From Verrucomicrobiota bacterium (GTDB lineage Bacteria > Verrucomicrobiota > Verrucomicrobiia > Opitutales > Opitutaceae): 28,547 bases of DNA. Position 1 is the stretch's first letter, and each line of letters begins with the position of its first letter. This document shows positions 1 through 7,677 of this stretch, one piece after another. The notes beneath the pieces were generated by a model. That model searched no databases. It was not told the DNA's origin and was given only the letters and a program-made list of their open reading frames with translations. The translations under genes and the position numbers were made by a program. The DNA lies in contig JAEYQF010000248.1 of NCBI GenBank assembly GCA_023410155.1, positions 1 through 28,547 of the forward strand. The letters are read 5' to 3'.

Positions 1-206
1 GGACTGTCGTGAAACACGATGCATTTCACCTTGTAGCCGAGCTCGGAGAGCGTGGCGGCCGCAGAGGAGCCGGCGAGTCCGGCGCCCACGATGATCACTT
101 CGTATTTCCGCTTGTTGGCGGGGTTGACGAGTTTGATCTCGGTTTTGTGCTTGCGCCATTTGTCGGCGAGCGGCCCGGAGGGGATTTTGGAGTCGAGGGT
201 GGCCAT
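1..206 (-). CDS. sdhA: Succinate dehydrogenase flavoprotein subunit, N-terminal part (cut by window edge)
   Basis: Only the first 68 codons are present; the rest lies beyond base 1. The protein starts MATLDSKIPSGPLADKW and continues through NPANKRKYEVIIVG into GAGLAGSSAAA, the Rossmann GxGxxG motif that binds FAD (about residues 40-51). It then reads LGYKVKCIVFHDSP, the opening typical of the SdhA form found with single-subunit b558 membrane anchors. SdhA oxidises succinate to fumarate on covalently bound FAD, on the cytoplasmic face of complex II. The start is the ATG ending at 206, only 17 bp after the sdhC stop, so the two are surely co-transcribed in the order sdhC-sdhA. There is no Shine-Dalgarno sequence in the gap, so translation may be coupled. 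Identification is firm; nothing can be said about the missing C-terminal part. Confidence 0.93.
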   Translation of the reverse strand, partial: MATLDSKIPSGPLADKWRKHKTEIKLVNPANKRKYEVIIVGAGLAGSSAAATLSELGYKVKCIVFHDS

Positions 207-223
207 GGCGGTCGGGCGATCGG

Positions 224-1129
224 TCAGTTGCGGTTGGACGGGGCGTCTTCGGTTTCGGTGGGCGCGTCGGTCTCGGCAGACGGGTCAGTTTCAGCCGCGG
301 CGTCGATTTCGGCGGGCTGGTCTGATTCCTCACCGCCCAGCTCATCCAAGTCGCCTTGGAAGATCACTTCTTCCTCGAAGGCTTCACGGGTGAACCCCTC
401 GTGCAGCTGCACTTTACCCGCGAGGATGGATGCGGGGATCGCGAGGTTGCCCAGGAAGTAGGCGAGGCAGAACATGATCGTCAGCTTCCGCAGCGCGGGC
501 GACCACCGGCCGGAGCGCCAGCCAAACGTCTGAAACATGCTGTCGAAGCCGTGCAGCAGGTGATAGCTCAAGAGGCCCACGGCGATGATATAAAACGCCG
601 AAACCCAGACATTCTGGAATCCGAGGACCACCATGCTGTGCACGTCGAGCACCTCGGTGCCCTCTTTCACCACGGTGAAGCCGGCGACCTTATAGTCGGT
701 CTCGAGCACGTAGGTGTTGAGGTTGTCCTTGAAGTTCTCCTGCTGCGCGTAGCCGAGCGTGAAGTGCGCGATGTGATAGATCAGAAACGCGAGCACCACG
801 AGGCCCGTCTGCTTCATGAGCCGCGAGGCGAGCGTGGCGCGGATCGTGTGCTTCACCGCGTAACGCTCGTTGCCGCGCGCCTTGTAGTTCTCGATCGACA
901 GCGTGACGGCAGCCCACACGTGGAGCAGCACCGCCGCGATGATCACGATGCGTGCGACCCACAGCATGGGCCCCATTGTGTGCAGGAACTCGGCGTAGCC
1001 GTTGATATGATCCGGATCCTGGAAAATCTGGAGGTTGCCGACCAAATGGCCGACGACAAATCCGATCAGCACCACGCCCGTGAGGGCCATGATGAACTTT
1101 CGGCCGATGGAGGAACGAAGAAGATTCAT
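224..1129 (-). CDS. sdhC: Succinate dehydrogenase cytochrome b558 subunit with acidic C-terminal tail
   Basis: This is the membrane anchor of complex II, passing electrons from succinate to quinone through heme b. The 301-residue protein has about five hydrophobic segments, beginning near residues 12-32 (FIMALTGVVLIGFVVGHLVG). Histidines suited to heme binding sit in GHLVGNL, LLHVWAAV, YHIAHFTLG and YHLLHGFDSMF, the last being a signature of the b558 family. One long anchor protein replaces the SdhC/SdhD pair of proteobacteria. The last roughly 50 residues form an acidic, low-complexity tail rich in Glu, Asp, Ala and Thr (AETD-like repeats) after the final membrane segment; ordinary members end soon after that segment. 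It is first in the sdh cluster, 17 bp before sdhA. Family assignment is secure; a role for the tail is unknown. Confidence 0.92.
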   Translation of the reverse strand: MNLLRSSIGRKFIMALTGVVLIGFVVGHLVGNLQIFQDPDHINGYAEFLHTMGPMLWVARIVIIAAVLLHVWAAVTLSIENYKARGNERYAVKHTIRATLASRLMKQTGLVVLAFLIYHIAHFTLGYAQQENFKDNLNTYVLETDYKVAGFTVVKEGTEVLDVHSMVVLGFQNVWVSAFYIIAVGLLSYHLLHGFDSMFQTFGWRSGRWSPALRKLTIMFCLAYFLGNLAIPASILAGKVQLHEGFTREAFEEEVIFQGDLDELGGEESDQPAEIDAAAETDPSAETDAPTETEDAPSNRN

Positions 1130-1554
1130 CGCAAGAACAAGGGGGAGACGAGAGAGAACCGCCCCACCTTCGCCGTCCCCTGCGGTCTTGTAAAGTGCCT
1201 GCTCCGACCTTGTCGCAAAATTAGGCTCCCTAACCCGGAGGAGAAGCAGCCCGGGGAAAATGGCGCCTCATGTCGCGACCGCATCTCAAGAAGCGTAGTT
1301 TTTCGGCGGATACCGCAAGTGGATGGATCGATCGCAGAGGAAGGAGCACGCCGTAAGCGCGTTTCGCCGAAACCCGTTCCGCGGATAGGGCGCGGAGCCG
1401 CTCCGCCGCCGAGGTCACAATGCGAGATCGGCGGCAGATTACCCGAATGATCACAGGTGCCGCGCCCTCTCTGCGGGCCATCGACGATCCGTGACCCGCA
1501 CCCCCAGCCGGGGCGAAGAACGGAGTCCCCGCCCTACCCTCGACCTCACGCGCT
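1130..1554. other. Gene-free stretch upstream of sdhC
   Basis: These 425 bases separate the sdhC start from the stop of the upstream adenylating-enzyme gene, both read on the minus strand. I see no convincing gene here. The stretch should hold the sdh promoter and perhaps the end of the upstream transcript. Two small GC-only hairpins are visible, one at 1392-1406 (GCGGAG-ccg-CTCCGC) and one at 1502-1513 (CCCC-agcc-GGGG). Neither has a T-run on either strand. On the minus strand, TTGCGA near 1217 is followed 20 bases later by TACAAG, too weak a match to call a promoter. Confidence 0.5.
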
Positions 1555-2811
1555 CTATCGCGCGAGCGGCTTGAGCAGGGAAAACTTCCCGCTCGCCGCG
1601 GGCGCGATCACGCGACGTCGGAACGCGCTCACGCGCGTTCCCTCGCCCAGCAGGCGAGCGAGCGCCTGCTCGAGCCCCGCAGGCGCGATGTCTTCCGCGA
1701 CGTAATGGAAGTCCCAACGACTCTCCGACGTCTGCACGAGTGAGTAGTGCCAGCACTTGAACTCGGCCGGCAACGCCGCATCCACCTCCGTCGGCGACAC
1801 GAGCGAACCATCCGAACGGAAGTATAAATTGCCCTCGCGGCCGAGCAGACGGAAGCCCGTGGGGAATTTTTGCACGATGTCGCCCGTGTGATAACGCAGC
1901 AGCGGCATCGCCTCACGGCCACGCGTTGTCACAAAAATCTGATACACGTCCGGCAACTCCGCGCGCCACGGCACGAGCTCGATGAACGCGTTGTCGTCGA
2001 TCACCCGCGAGTTGTCCTTGAACGCTTCGCCGACGAACAGATACCCCGCCTCGGTCGACCCGTAGAGATCCACCTGCGCCGCCGGGAAAACTTCGTTGAT
2101 GCGCGCGCCGTGCTGCGCGCTCGCCTTGCCGTAGGTGAGAATCACCGCGCGCACGCTGGGCACCGCCACGCCGCGACGCTTCGCCGCGCGCGCGAGCAGC
2201 GACAGATAAACCGGCTCGCCCTCGATCACCTCGGGCTTGGTCGCCTGCAGCTCCATCACGATGCGATCCCACTCCGACTCGGGAAACGCGAACGGATCAC
2301 TCGAGAGATTCAGATAAACCGTGCCGTCGAAATAGCGGTGCGGAAACGGATGGTCCTCGTAAGGACACAAGTTGCTCGAGCACCCCACCGGCGCGAGCAC
2401 GCACTTGCGATACTTGCGGCCGACGAACTCGCGCAGAATCGGAGAGGCGAGATACGCGCGCTCGGTCTGCGCGTTCCACCAGCCATCCTCCATGATCACC
2501 GTCATCGGTGACTGCGTGGTGCCGCCGGTGCTCTCGTATTCGAAACGTTTTTCCGCGAGCCCGCGTTCGATCACGCGATAGTCCGCGAAGAACGCCTGGT
2601 GCCCGCGATCGACGATCTCTTTTTTCGAGAGCGAAGGAATCTCGCGGTAACAAGACCACTGCAGCGGCTCGACGTGCAGCGGGAAACGCTGAGCGTAAAG
2701 CGGGCTGCGCTCGTAGATCTTGCGGATTTCGCGCTCGAGCGGCGCCGGCAGAAAATCTCCGGACGCGGACCCGAGCGTCTCGGAAGCGTTGGCAAACAAT
2801 GGCGCGGACAT
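1555..2811 (-). CDS. PaaK/CapK-like AMP-forming adenylating enzyme (phenylacetate-CoA ligase family)
   Basis: The 418-residue protein belongs to the ANL adenylating superfamily, in the branch of phenylacetate-CoA ligase and coenzyme F390 synthetase-like proteins. These activate a carboxylic acid with ATP and usually transfer it to CoA. Visible motifs in order are the phosphate-binding loop STGGTT (residues 94-99), YGSTE (250-254, adenine/acyl site), RYHTGD (306-311, ribose-binding Asp) and a C-terminal SGKF that may supply the catalytic Lys. The C-terminal domain is short. The substrate cannot be told: there are no paa genes or carrier protein nearby. Starts at 2811 (MSAPLF) or 2850 (MSGSHL) are both possible and neither has a Shine-Dalgarno sequence; 2811 is chosen. 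The open frame runs further upstream through the repeat array at 2878-2987, but that part is not protein-like. Confidence 0.8.
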   Translation of the reverse strand: MSAPLFANASETLGSASGDFLPAPLEREIRKIYERSPLYAQRFPLHVEPLQWSCYREIPSLSKKEIVDRGHQAFFADYRVIERGLAEKRFEYESTGGTTQSPMTVIMEDGWWNAQTERAYLASPILREFVGRKYRKCVLAPVGCSSNLCPYEDHPFPHRYFDGTVYLNLSSDPFAFPESEWDRIVMELQATKPEVIEGEPVYLSLLARAAKRRGVAVPSVRAVILTYGKASAQHGARINEVFPAAQVDLYGSTEAGYLFVGEAFKDNSRVIDDNAFIELVPWRAELPDVYQIFVTTRGREAMPLLRYHTGDIVQKFPTGFRLLGREGNLYFRSDGSLVSPTEVDAALPAEFKCWHYSLVQTSESRWDFHYVAEDIAPAGLEQALARLLGEGTRVSAFRRRVIAPAASGKFSLLKPLAR

Positions 2812-2877
2812 GGAAGCGTGTGAGGCCGGCAGTAAGTGTGAGCCGCTCATGAAGTCAAACGAGCCGCCACGCGGCGC

Positions 2878-2993
2878 GAGTCGGGACTGAGTGCGCACCG
2901 AGTCATGCCAAGGTGCGGACACGGTCGCGACAAGGTGCGGCATGTGTCGCGCCAAGGTGCGGATCGTGTCGCGCTGAGATGCGGATCGAGGCG
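2878..2993 (+). repeat. 22-bp tandem repeat array, site A
   Basis: Five successive 22-bp units begin at 2878, 2900, 2922, 2944 and 2966, followed by a decayed partial unit. The best-kept units read GAGTCGGGAC-TGA-GTGCGCACC and GTGTCGCGCC-AAG-GTGCGGATC. Each unit splits into two 11-bp halves, one starting GTCGCG and the other GTGCG; in the ideal unit the halves hold the 8-bp palindromes GTCGCGAC and GTGCGCAC. The array lies in the gap between the end of the Nudix gene (3056) and the start of the adenylating-enzyme gene. The same unit recurs at sites B (13951-14038) and C (24371-24524). There are no unique spacers, so it is not a CRISPR array. Confidence 0.85.
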
Positions 2994-3055
2994 TTCGAAC
3001 GCGGGGGTTGAGCGTGCAAAGTCGATCAGCCCGCGAGAAACGGCGCGCTGCACCT

Positions 3056-3640
3056 TTACACCGCTTGTTTCGCGGCCCGCAGTTCGCGCCAGAGCGGTTC
3101 GAAGAGCAGAAGCGCATCGAGCACGAGGCCGTGCGTGATGCCACCACTGCGCGCGAGGGCGAACACTTCGTCGACGGGCATCGTGGTGACTTCGATTTCT
3201 TCGTCGGTATCCCACTCCATGGCGACGGTGCGCGCAGCCTGTTCGACGAAGACGAAGTGACAGCGATTGCTCTGGATGGCGGGATTGGGATGCACGCTGC
3301 CGAGCTGTCTGCCGGGAGCGCCGGTGAAGCCCGTTTCTTCGCGCAGTTCGCGAAGTCCGGCCTCGATGGGATCTTCGCCGCTCTCCATCACGCCGCCCGG
3401 GATCTCGAGCGAGAAGCCGTCGATGCCGAAGCGGAATTGTCGCACGAGCACGAGGTGATGCTCGGGCGTGAGCGCGATCACGTTTACCCAATCGGGTGGG
3501 TCGCAAACGATGAAGTCGCGCTCGGTCTGACGCACGGGATGGCGAAACCGCGCGCTGAGCAGATCGAGGATGCGAGTCTTGAAAAGAGAGGTGTGGCTGA
3601 GCTTCTCCCAACGCGACAAGCCGGACGACGGCGCACTCAT
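3056..3640 (-). CDS. Nudix hydrolase, ADP-ribose pyrophosphatase-like
   Basis: The 194-residue protein carries a complete Nudix box, G-x5-E-x7-REUxEExGU, at residues 83-105: G83, E89, and RELREETGF at 97-105. The Glu residues there bind the catalytic Mg2+. It is preceded by LVRQFRFGIDGFSLEIPGG, the pattern of the ADP-ribose/NDP-sugar pyrophosphatase branch, which splits ADP-ribose to AMP and ribose 5-phosphate. The exact substrate is inferred. The chosen ATG ends at 3640; upstream codons in the same frame run back through a transcription terminator and are not protein-like. A GGAGG lies 15 bases before the ATG, far for a ribosome site, and it is part of that terminator hairpin. The gene therefore begins 8 bases after the terminator T-run of the upstream LysM gene. 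Confidence 0.87.
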   Translation of the reverse strand: MSAPSSGLSRWEKLSHTSLFKTRILDLLSARFRHPVRQTERDFIVCDPPDWVNVIALTPEHHLVLVRQFRFGIDGFSLEIPGGVMESGEDPIEAGLRELREETGFTGAPGRQLGSVHPNPAIQSNRCHFVFVEQAARTVAMEWDTDEEIEVTTMPVDEVFALARSGGITHGLVLDALLLFEPLWRELRAAKQAV

Positions 3641-3648
3641 GCGAACAC

Positions 3649-3682
3649 AAAAAAGCCTCCTGCCGCGGAGGGCAAGGAGGCT
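3649..3682 (-). terminator. Rho-independent terminator after the LysM gene
   Basis: Read on the minus strand, the arm AGCCTCCT-TGCC pairs with GGC-AGGAGGCT (one bulged base), with a short loop between, and is followed directly by TTTTTT. It lies 26 bases past the stop of the LysM gene and only 8 bases before the Nudix start codon. The stem and T-run make this the strongest terminator in the window. Confidence 0.88.
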
Positions 3683-3707
3683 GAAAATCGGAGCGCGGAG
3701 CGCGTGC

Positions 3708-4226
3708 TTACTTCTTCGGCAGTTTGATCTTCTGGCCGACGTGGAGTTTGGTCCAGTCGACGCCGGGATTGACGGCCTGCAGGTCACCGAGAGCGAAGCC
3801 TTGCGCACGAGCGATCTTGGCGCCGGTGTCGCCGGCCTTGATCACGTATTCGCCGGGACCGGCAGTGACGGGCTCGCCGCCCTTCTTCGCGGCCGCGGGG
3901 GCCGGAGCTTTCTTGGCGGCCTCTTCGAGTTTGGTGATCGAGGCCTGGATGTTGCCGAGGCTCGCCGCGACGGTGTTGAACGCGTCCTGCGTGCTGCGGT
4001 TGAGCGAGGAGATGTCGCGCGCGCTCTTGTCGACGGAGGCCTGCACGGAGCTGACCTGCGATTCGATAGCATCGACGCGGGCGATCTTCTCCTCTTGGGC
4101 CGCCACGATCTTCTGCAGGCTTGAAGCCTTGATCGCGCCGTAGGCGCCGACCAGAAGAGCCAGCACGCCCGCGATCACGGCCGCGATCGGAAGCATGCTA
4201 TTGTTTTCCCGCGAGATGGTATCCAT
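3708..4226 (-). CDS. Membrane-anchored coiled-coil protein with C-terminal LysM domain
   Basis: The 172-residue protein has three parts. A single N-terminal membrane segment spans about residues 12-32 (LPIAAVIAGVLALLVGAYG). A heptad-like coiled-coil region covers 36-106, rich in Gln, Ser, Ala and Glu. After an Ala/Pro/Lys linker comes one LysM domain (125-171) with the typical opening YVIKAGDTGAKIA and ending VGQKIKLPKK. LysM modules bind the N-acetylglucosamine chains of peptidoglycan, so the likely picture is an inner-membrane protein reaching to the cell wall. The start is ATG at 4226; a second Met ten residues later is also possible, and neither has a Shine-Dalgarno sequence. A strong terminator follows the gene, so it is probably transcribed alone. 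No specific function is recognised. Confidence 0.82.
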   Translation of the reverse strand: MDTISRENNSMLPIAAVIAGVLALLVGAYGAIKASSLQKIVAAQEEKIARVDAIESQVSSVQASVDKSARDISSLNRSTQDAFNTVAASLGNIQASITKLEEAAKKAPAPAAAKKGGEPVTAGPGEYVIKAGDTGAKIARAQGFALGDLQAVNPGVDWTKLHVGQKIKLPKK

Positions 4227-4398
4227 AGGTAAAAAGTGAGTCGTGCAGGACTAGCCGAACGCGGGGGTGAATCAAGCAGAGATTATTCACAGGACCGTCG
4301 TGAACGGCCCGGTTTGCCTCGGGAAGACGCGTCGGACACGGCTGCCCAGGCGCTTGGAATGGCGCGCAGAATACGTCGAAGGCGGGCTTCGGGCGCGG

Positions 4399-5325
4399 TC
4401 AGCCGCCGGTGGTCTCGCCGCCCATGACTTGCAGGACGATGCCGGTGATGAACGAGGAATCGGCGTCGGAGGCGAGAAACACGTAAGCGGGGGCGAGCTC
4501 TTCAGGCTGTGCTGGGCGCCCCATGGGGCTCTGGCTGCCAAAGGTGGAGACTTTTTCCTCATCGGCTCCGGGATCGGCGACGTTGAGGGGCGTCCAAACC
4601 GGGCCGGGCGCGACGGCGTTTACGCGGATGCCTTTTTCGAGGAAGTCGGTCGCGAGGGTTTTGGTGAGGGCGTTGATCGCGCCCTTGGTCGAAGAGTAGT
4701 CGGGCAGCCGCGAGGCCCCCATGAGGCCCGTCTCCGAACTCGTCGCGATGATCGCGGCGCCGGGCTTGAGGTGAGGCAGCGCCGCGCGCACCAAGCGGAA
4801 ATAGGCGTAAACGTTCACCTGATACGTGCGCTCGAGTTCTTCGTCGGTGAGCTCCGCCAGGGTCTTGCGGCTTTGGTGCGCAGCGTTGGAGACGAGGATG
4901 TCGAGGCGACCGAACTGCTTCACGGTTTTCTCGACTGCTTTTTTGCAGAAATCGGGATCGGCGAGATCGCCGGGCAGCAGGAGGCACTTGCGTTCGATGG
5001 CTTCGACGGCTTCGCGCACGACCTCGGCGTCTTCCTGCTCCTCGGGCAGATAGACGATCGCCACATCCGCGCCTTCGCGGGCGTAGAGATAAGCGACCGA
5101 GCGGCCGATGCCCGAATCTCCCCCGGTGATGAGGGCGATCTTGCCCTCGAGTTTGCCGGCTTCGCGATAGTTGGGCGCCTGCCATTTGGGTGACGGATCG
5201 AGGGCCGATTCGAGGCCGGGCTGCGCCTGATGTTGCTTGGGAAACGGCGGCTCGGGCTCGTGCTGCATTTGCGGCTCGGGGGTCTTTTTCATCGAGCGGG
5301 ATGGCGTGGAGACGGACTGGCGCAT
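4399..5325 (-). CDS. SDR-family NAD(P)-dependent oxidoreductase (YghA/YhdF-like)
   Basis: This is a classical short-chain dehydrogenase of 308 residues with a roughly 55-residue polar, Pro-rich N-terminal extension. That extension is typical of the E. coli YghA / Bacillus YhdF group. Cofactor-binding TGGDSGIG is at 67-74, NAA at 147-149, and the catalytic Tyr and Lys are Y210 and K214 (YSSTK), with a Ser in IIATSSE as the third member. GDL at 119-121 follows the usual adenine-contact position. Homologues are often stress-linked and annotated as glucose/ribitol dehydrogenase-like, but their substrates are poorly known and I assign none. The start may be 5325 or the Met at 5292 (MKKTPEP). It lies between the LysM gene and tRNA-Pro with no obvious operon partner. 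Confidence 0.88.
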   Translation of the reverse strand: MRQSVSTPSRSMKKTPEPQMQHEPEPPFPKQHQAQPGLESALDPSPKWQAPNYREAGKLEGKIALITGGDSGIGRSVAYLYAREGADVAIVYLPEEQEDAEVVREAVEAIERKCLLLPGDLADPDFCKKAVEKTVKQFGRLDILVSNAAHQSRKTLAELTDEELERTYQVNVYAYFRLVRAALPHLKPGAAIIATSSETGLMGASRLPDYSSTKGAINALTKTLATDFLEKGIRVNAVAPGPVWTPLNVADPGADEEKVSTFGSQSPMGRPAQPEELAPAYVFLASDADSSFITGIVLQVMGGETTGG

Positions 5326-5535
5326 GGCGAGGAACGTTGAACGGAGTGGGCGGATGAGGGGAGCCGCAGGTCGGGTCGACCGGATCAGGTGCAGGCCCGG
5401 CGGCTTGGAAATGGTCCTGCCTCCCCTCGCGCAGTTCCGCGTGCGTGTTCCTAAACGGGCTCAGCACCGGGCCCGATGCACGACCCGAAATCCCCGGGTG
5501 CACCGTCGGGGAAGAGATCCCAAGCGACGGCGAAA

Positions 5536-5612
5536 TGGTCGGGGCGATAGGATTCGAACCTACGACCTCCTGGTCCCAAACCAGGCGCTCTACCAGGCTA
5601 AGCTACACCCCG
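5536..5612 (-). tRNA. tRNA-Pro (anticodon UGG)
   Basis: Read on the minus strand, the acceptor arm CGGGGTG pairs with CGCCCCG, followed by discriminator A and an encoded CCA (5536-5538). The anticodon stem CCTGG/CCAGG encloses the loop TTTGGGA, giving anticodon TGG, which reads proline codons. The T arm contains GGTTCGAATCC. The D arm contains the expected AGCCTGGTAGAGC. It is 77 nt including CCA. Confidence 0.97.
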
Positions 5613-5810
5613 TTACTGCCGAGTGCGCATGGGACGCGGATGGGCGGCCCGTGTCAACACGCGTGGCAGGAGCTGCACGCGCGGCGGCGAATCTGCTGCA
5701 TAAGCCGTGCTGCAATCGGCCACATAGCTGGGAAGTTAACGCTAAAATCCGGTTAACCGCTTGCTCGGTGCGGAGCGTGCTTCTAGGAACTCTCCTGCTT
5801 CAACCCTTCG

Positions 5811-5832
5811 CCAAGTTTTCCCGCCAACTTGG
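5811..5832. promoter_or_regulatory. Inverted repeat upstream of the PEP-CTERM gene
   Basis: CCAAGTT and AACTTGG form a perfect 7-bp inverted repeat around an 8-bp spacer, 57 bases before the ATG of the PEP-CTERM gene. The surrounding CTTCG and CGAAG (5806-5810 and 5839-5843) add an outer pair. It could be an operator or a hairpin in the leader. There is no T-run, so it is not a normal terminator. Confidence 0.35.
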
Positions 5833-5889
5833 ACGCGTCGAAGAGCACGTCCGTGACGCTCTCCTCAGCGCCCACAATCCAGCTTCAAC

Positions 5890-7449
5890 ATGCGCGCTAC
5901 TCGCCGTCACCGCTACCTTCCTGCGCTGCTCGTTTCGCTTCTCTGCGCCGCTTCGCAGGCTCAGACTGTTTGGAACCACCCGAGCAGCACATCGTGGGCA
6001 ACAGCCGGCAATTGGTCGAACGGCCTGCCCAACGCCTCACGCCACGCTCAATTTGGTGCGATAACCAATTCGACCAATGTATGGGGCATTTCCGGCACAG
6101 CATCCACCGTCCAAGCGATCGAGCTCACTTCCGACCGGACAGCAAACGTCACGATCGGGGCGAGTGGAAATTCGGGTGGGACGCTGGTTGTCACGCTGGG
6201 GGGCGCGACCATCAACTCGCTAGCTAACACCATCCTGAGAAACAACAGTAGCTACGCTCTCAACTTTCAGTCGCATAATGGGCAAAACAATCCCAACACG
6301 CTCACGTTCTCGTTGAGCAATGCGACTGACAGCGTCATCGCCATCGACGGCAGCGGTGGGATCACCGTCGGGGTGAGTATTACAGGTAGCAATCGTCACA
6401 TCACACTGGTGGGCGATGGCAGTGGGTCGCTTACGCTGAGTGGTGAAAACACTTTCTCCGGCGGATTCACCATGAGCTCGGGCACGACGCTCCACCTCAA
6501 TCACGAGTCCGCGCTCGGAACAGGAGCGTTCGTGGTAGCGGGCGGCACGCTCGATAACACGAGCGGGAGTTCCTTAGCCAACGCGAACGATAACGCCCAG
6601 ACCTGGAGCGGTGACTTCACCTTCACCGGCACCAACAATCTGGACCTCGGCACCGGAGCGGTGACAATCAGCGGTGGAAGCCGCACCGTCACCGTGAACG
6701 CCGGCACGCTTACGGTGGCCGGTGCCATTGGCGACGGCGGAAACACCTTCGGCCTGACAAAATCAGGCGCTGGCACGCTCGCGCTCTCCGGCAACAACAC
6801 CTACGCCGGCGGCACCACGATCAGCGGCGGCACGCTCACCGCGGACCACGACAACGCGCTAGGCACCGGTAGTGTTTCGGTGAATACAGGCGGCACGCTC
6901 GCCATCAATAACGTCACCCTCGCGAACTCGATCCACCTGGACGGTGGCTCGCTCCACGGCGTCGGGGCCACGAATCGCGTCAGCGGCACGCTGAGCGGGA
7001 CCGGATCCCTCACCGGCCCGCTGACTCTCACCGAAAGCGCCATTTTCCAATGGCACCTTGCCAGCGCCAACACCTCGGGTGCGAACTCGCTGTCGGTTGC
7101 TTCGGGCGCTCTCACGATTCTCAACGGTGCCAAAATCGAGCTGTCCTTCGCGGGCGGCGTCCAGCCGATCAGCGGCGCTTTCTGGGACTCCACGCAAACC
7201 TGGACGGTGATCAGCGCGGGCAGCGGCTCCATCGCCGGCACGTCGCTCGCGGTTTCCCAGGCCAACAACGCGACTTGGAACAATCTCGGCGATTTTCACG
7301 TGACGCTCGACGGCGGCTCGCTGCTTCTGATTTGGACGCCCCACACGGCCGCAATCCCGGAGCCCTCCACGTATGCAGCGTGGTTCGGCGCCGCCGCGCT
7401 AGTTGGAGCAGGCTGGTATCGCCGGCGTCAACGAAACCGGAAGGACTAG
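5890..7449 (+). CDS. Secreted autotransporter-associated beta-strand repeat protein with PEP-CTERM anchor
   Basis: The 519-residue protein opens with a signal peptide (RRHRYLPALLVSLLCAASQA, likely cut after SQA near residue 25). Its body is Gly/Ser/Thr/Asn-rich beta-solenoid sequence. The clearest autotransporter-associated strand repeats are LTLSGENTFSGGFTMSSGTT (about 178-200) and TLALSGNNTYAGGTTISGGTL (about 297-318), each followed by an ALGTGxxxV-type strand. The C-terminus is a textbook PEP-CTERM sorting signal: IPEPSTYA (489-496), a hydrophobic helix and the basic end RRRQRNRKD. Such proteins are exported, processed by an exosortase and displayed or released outside; no exosortase gene lies in this window. 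There is no beta-barrel domain, so it is not an autotransporter itself. The fewer GC-rich codons of its first half suggest a faster-evolving surface protein. Confidence 0.9.
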   Translation: MRATRRHRYLPALLVSLLCAASQAQTVWNHPSSTSWATAGNWSNGLPNASRHAQFGAITNSTNVWGISGTASTVQAIELTSDRTANVTIGASGNSGGTLVVTLGGATINSLANTILRNNSSYALNFQSHNGQNNPNTLTFSLSNATDSVIAIDGSGGITVGVSITGSNRHITLVGDGSGSLTLSGENTFSGGFTMSSGTTLHLNHESALGTGAFVVAGGTLDNTSGSSLANANDNAQTWSGDFTFTGTNNLDLGTGAVTISGGSRTVTVNAGTLTVAGAIGDGGNTFGLTKSGAGTLALSGNNTYAGGTTISGGTLTADHDNALGTGSVSVNTGGTLAINNVTLANSIHLDGGSLHGVGATNRVSGTLSGTGSLTGPLTLTESAIFQWHLASANTSGANSLSVASGALTILNGAKIELSFAGGVQPISGAFWDSTQTWTVISAGSGSIAGTSLAVSQANNATWNNLGDFHVTLDGGSLLLIWTPHTAAIPEPSTYAAWFGAAALVGAGWYRRRQRNRKD

Positions 7450-7677
7450 AAGGCGGCGCAGTGGCGGCCTGCCGCTTTATCCGCCGCAGAGTTACGATCG
7501 CGATCGGCGCTGCTCGCCGATTTCGCACCGGACGCGATCGCCCGCGCAATACTGCGGTCACGACGTCAACGCATCGGTCGATCTCGCTTCTGCTGCGCAA
7601 CCCGCAAGCGGTGCCGTGACTCCCGTCGTGCGGCATTTTGTCCCCCTTGGATTCCGTCCGCACTCCCGCGTGAGCAC

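Noticed and set aside
1392..1406. Hairpin GCGGAG-ccg-CTCCGC as a terminator of the adenylating-enzyme gene
   Set aside because: The stem is only 6 bp, has no T-run on either strand and lies about 150 bases past the stop; GC-rich DNA gives such stems by chance.
2878..2993. The 22-bp arrays as a CRISPR
   Set aside because: Units follow each other directly with no unique spacers, units vary inside an array, and no cas genes are nearby.
2812..3147. N-terminal extension of the adenylating enzyme up to 3147
   Set aside because: The extension translates the 22-bp repeat array and part of the Nudix gene's opposite frame; family similarity begins after 2811.
3059..3640. Nudix and LysM genes as one operon
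   Set aside because: A strong intrinsic terminator with six T residues lies between them.
5890..7449. A true autotransporter (type V secretion) protein
   Set aside because: There is no C-terminal beta-barrel; the C-terminus is a PEP-CTERM signal.
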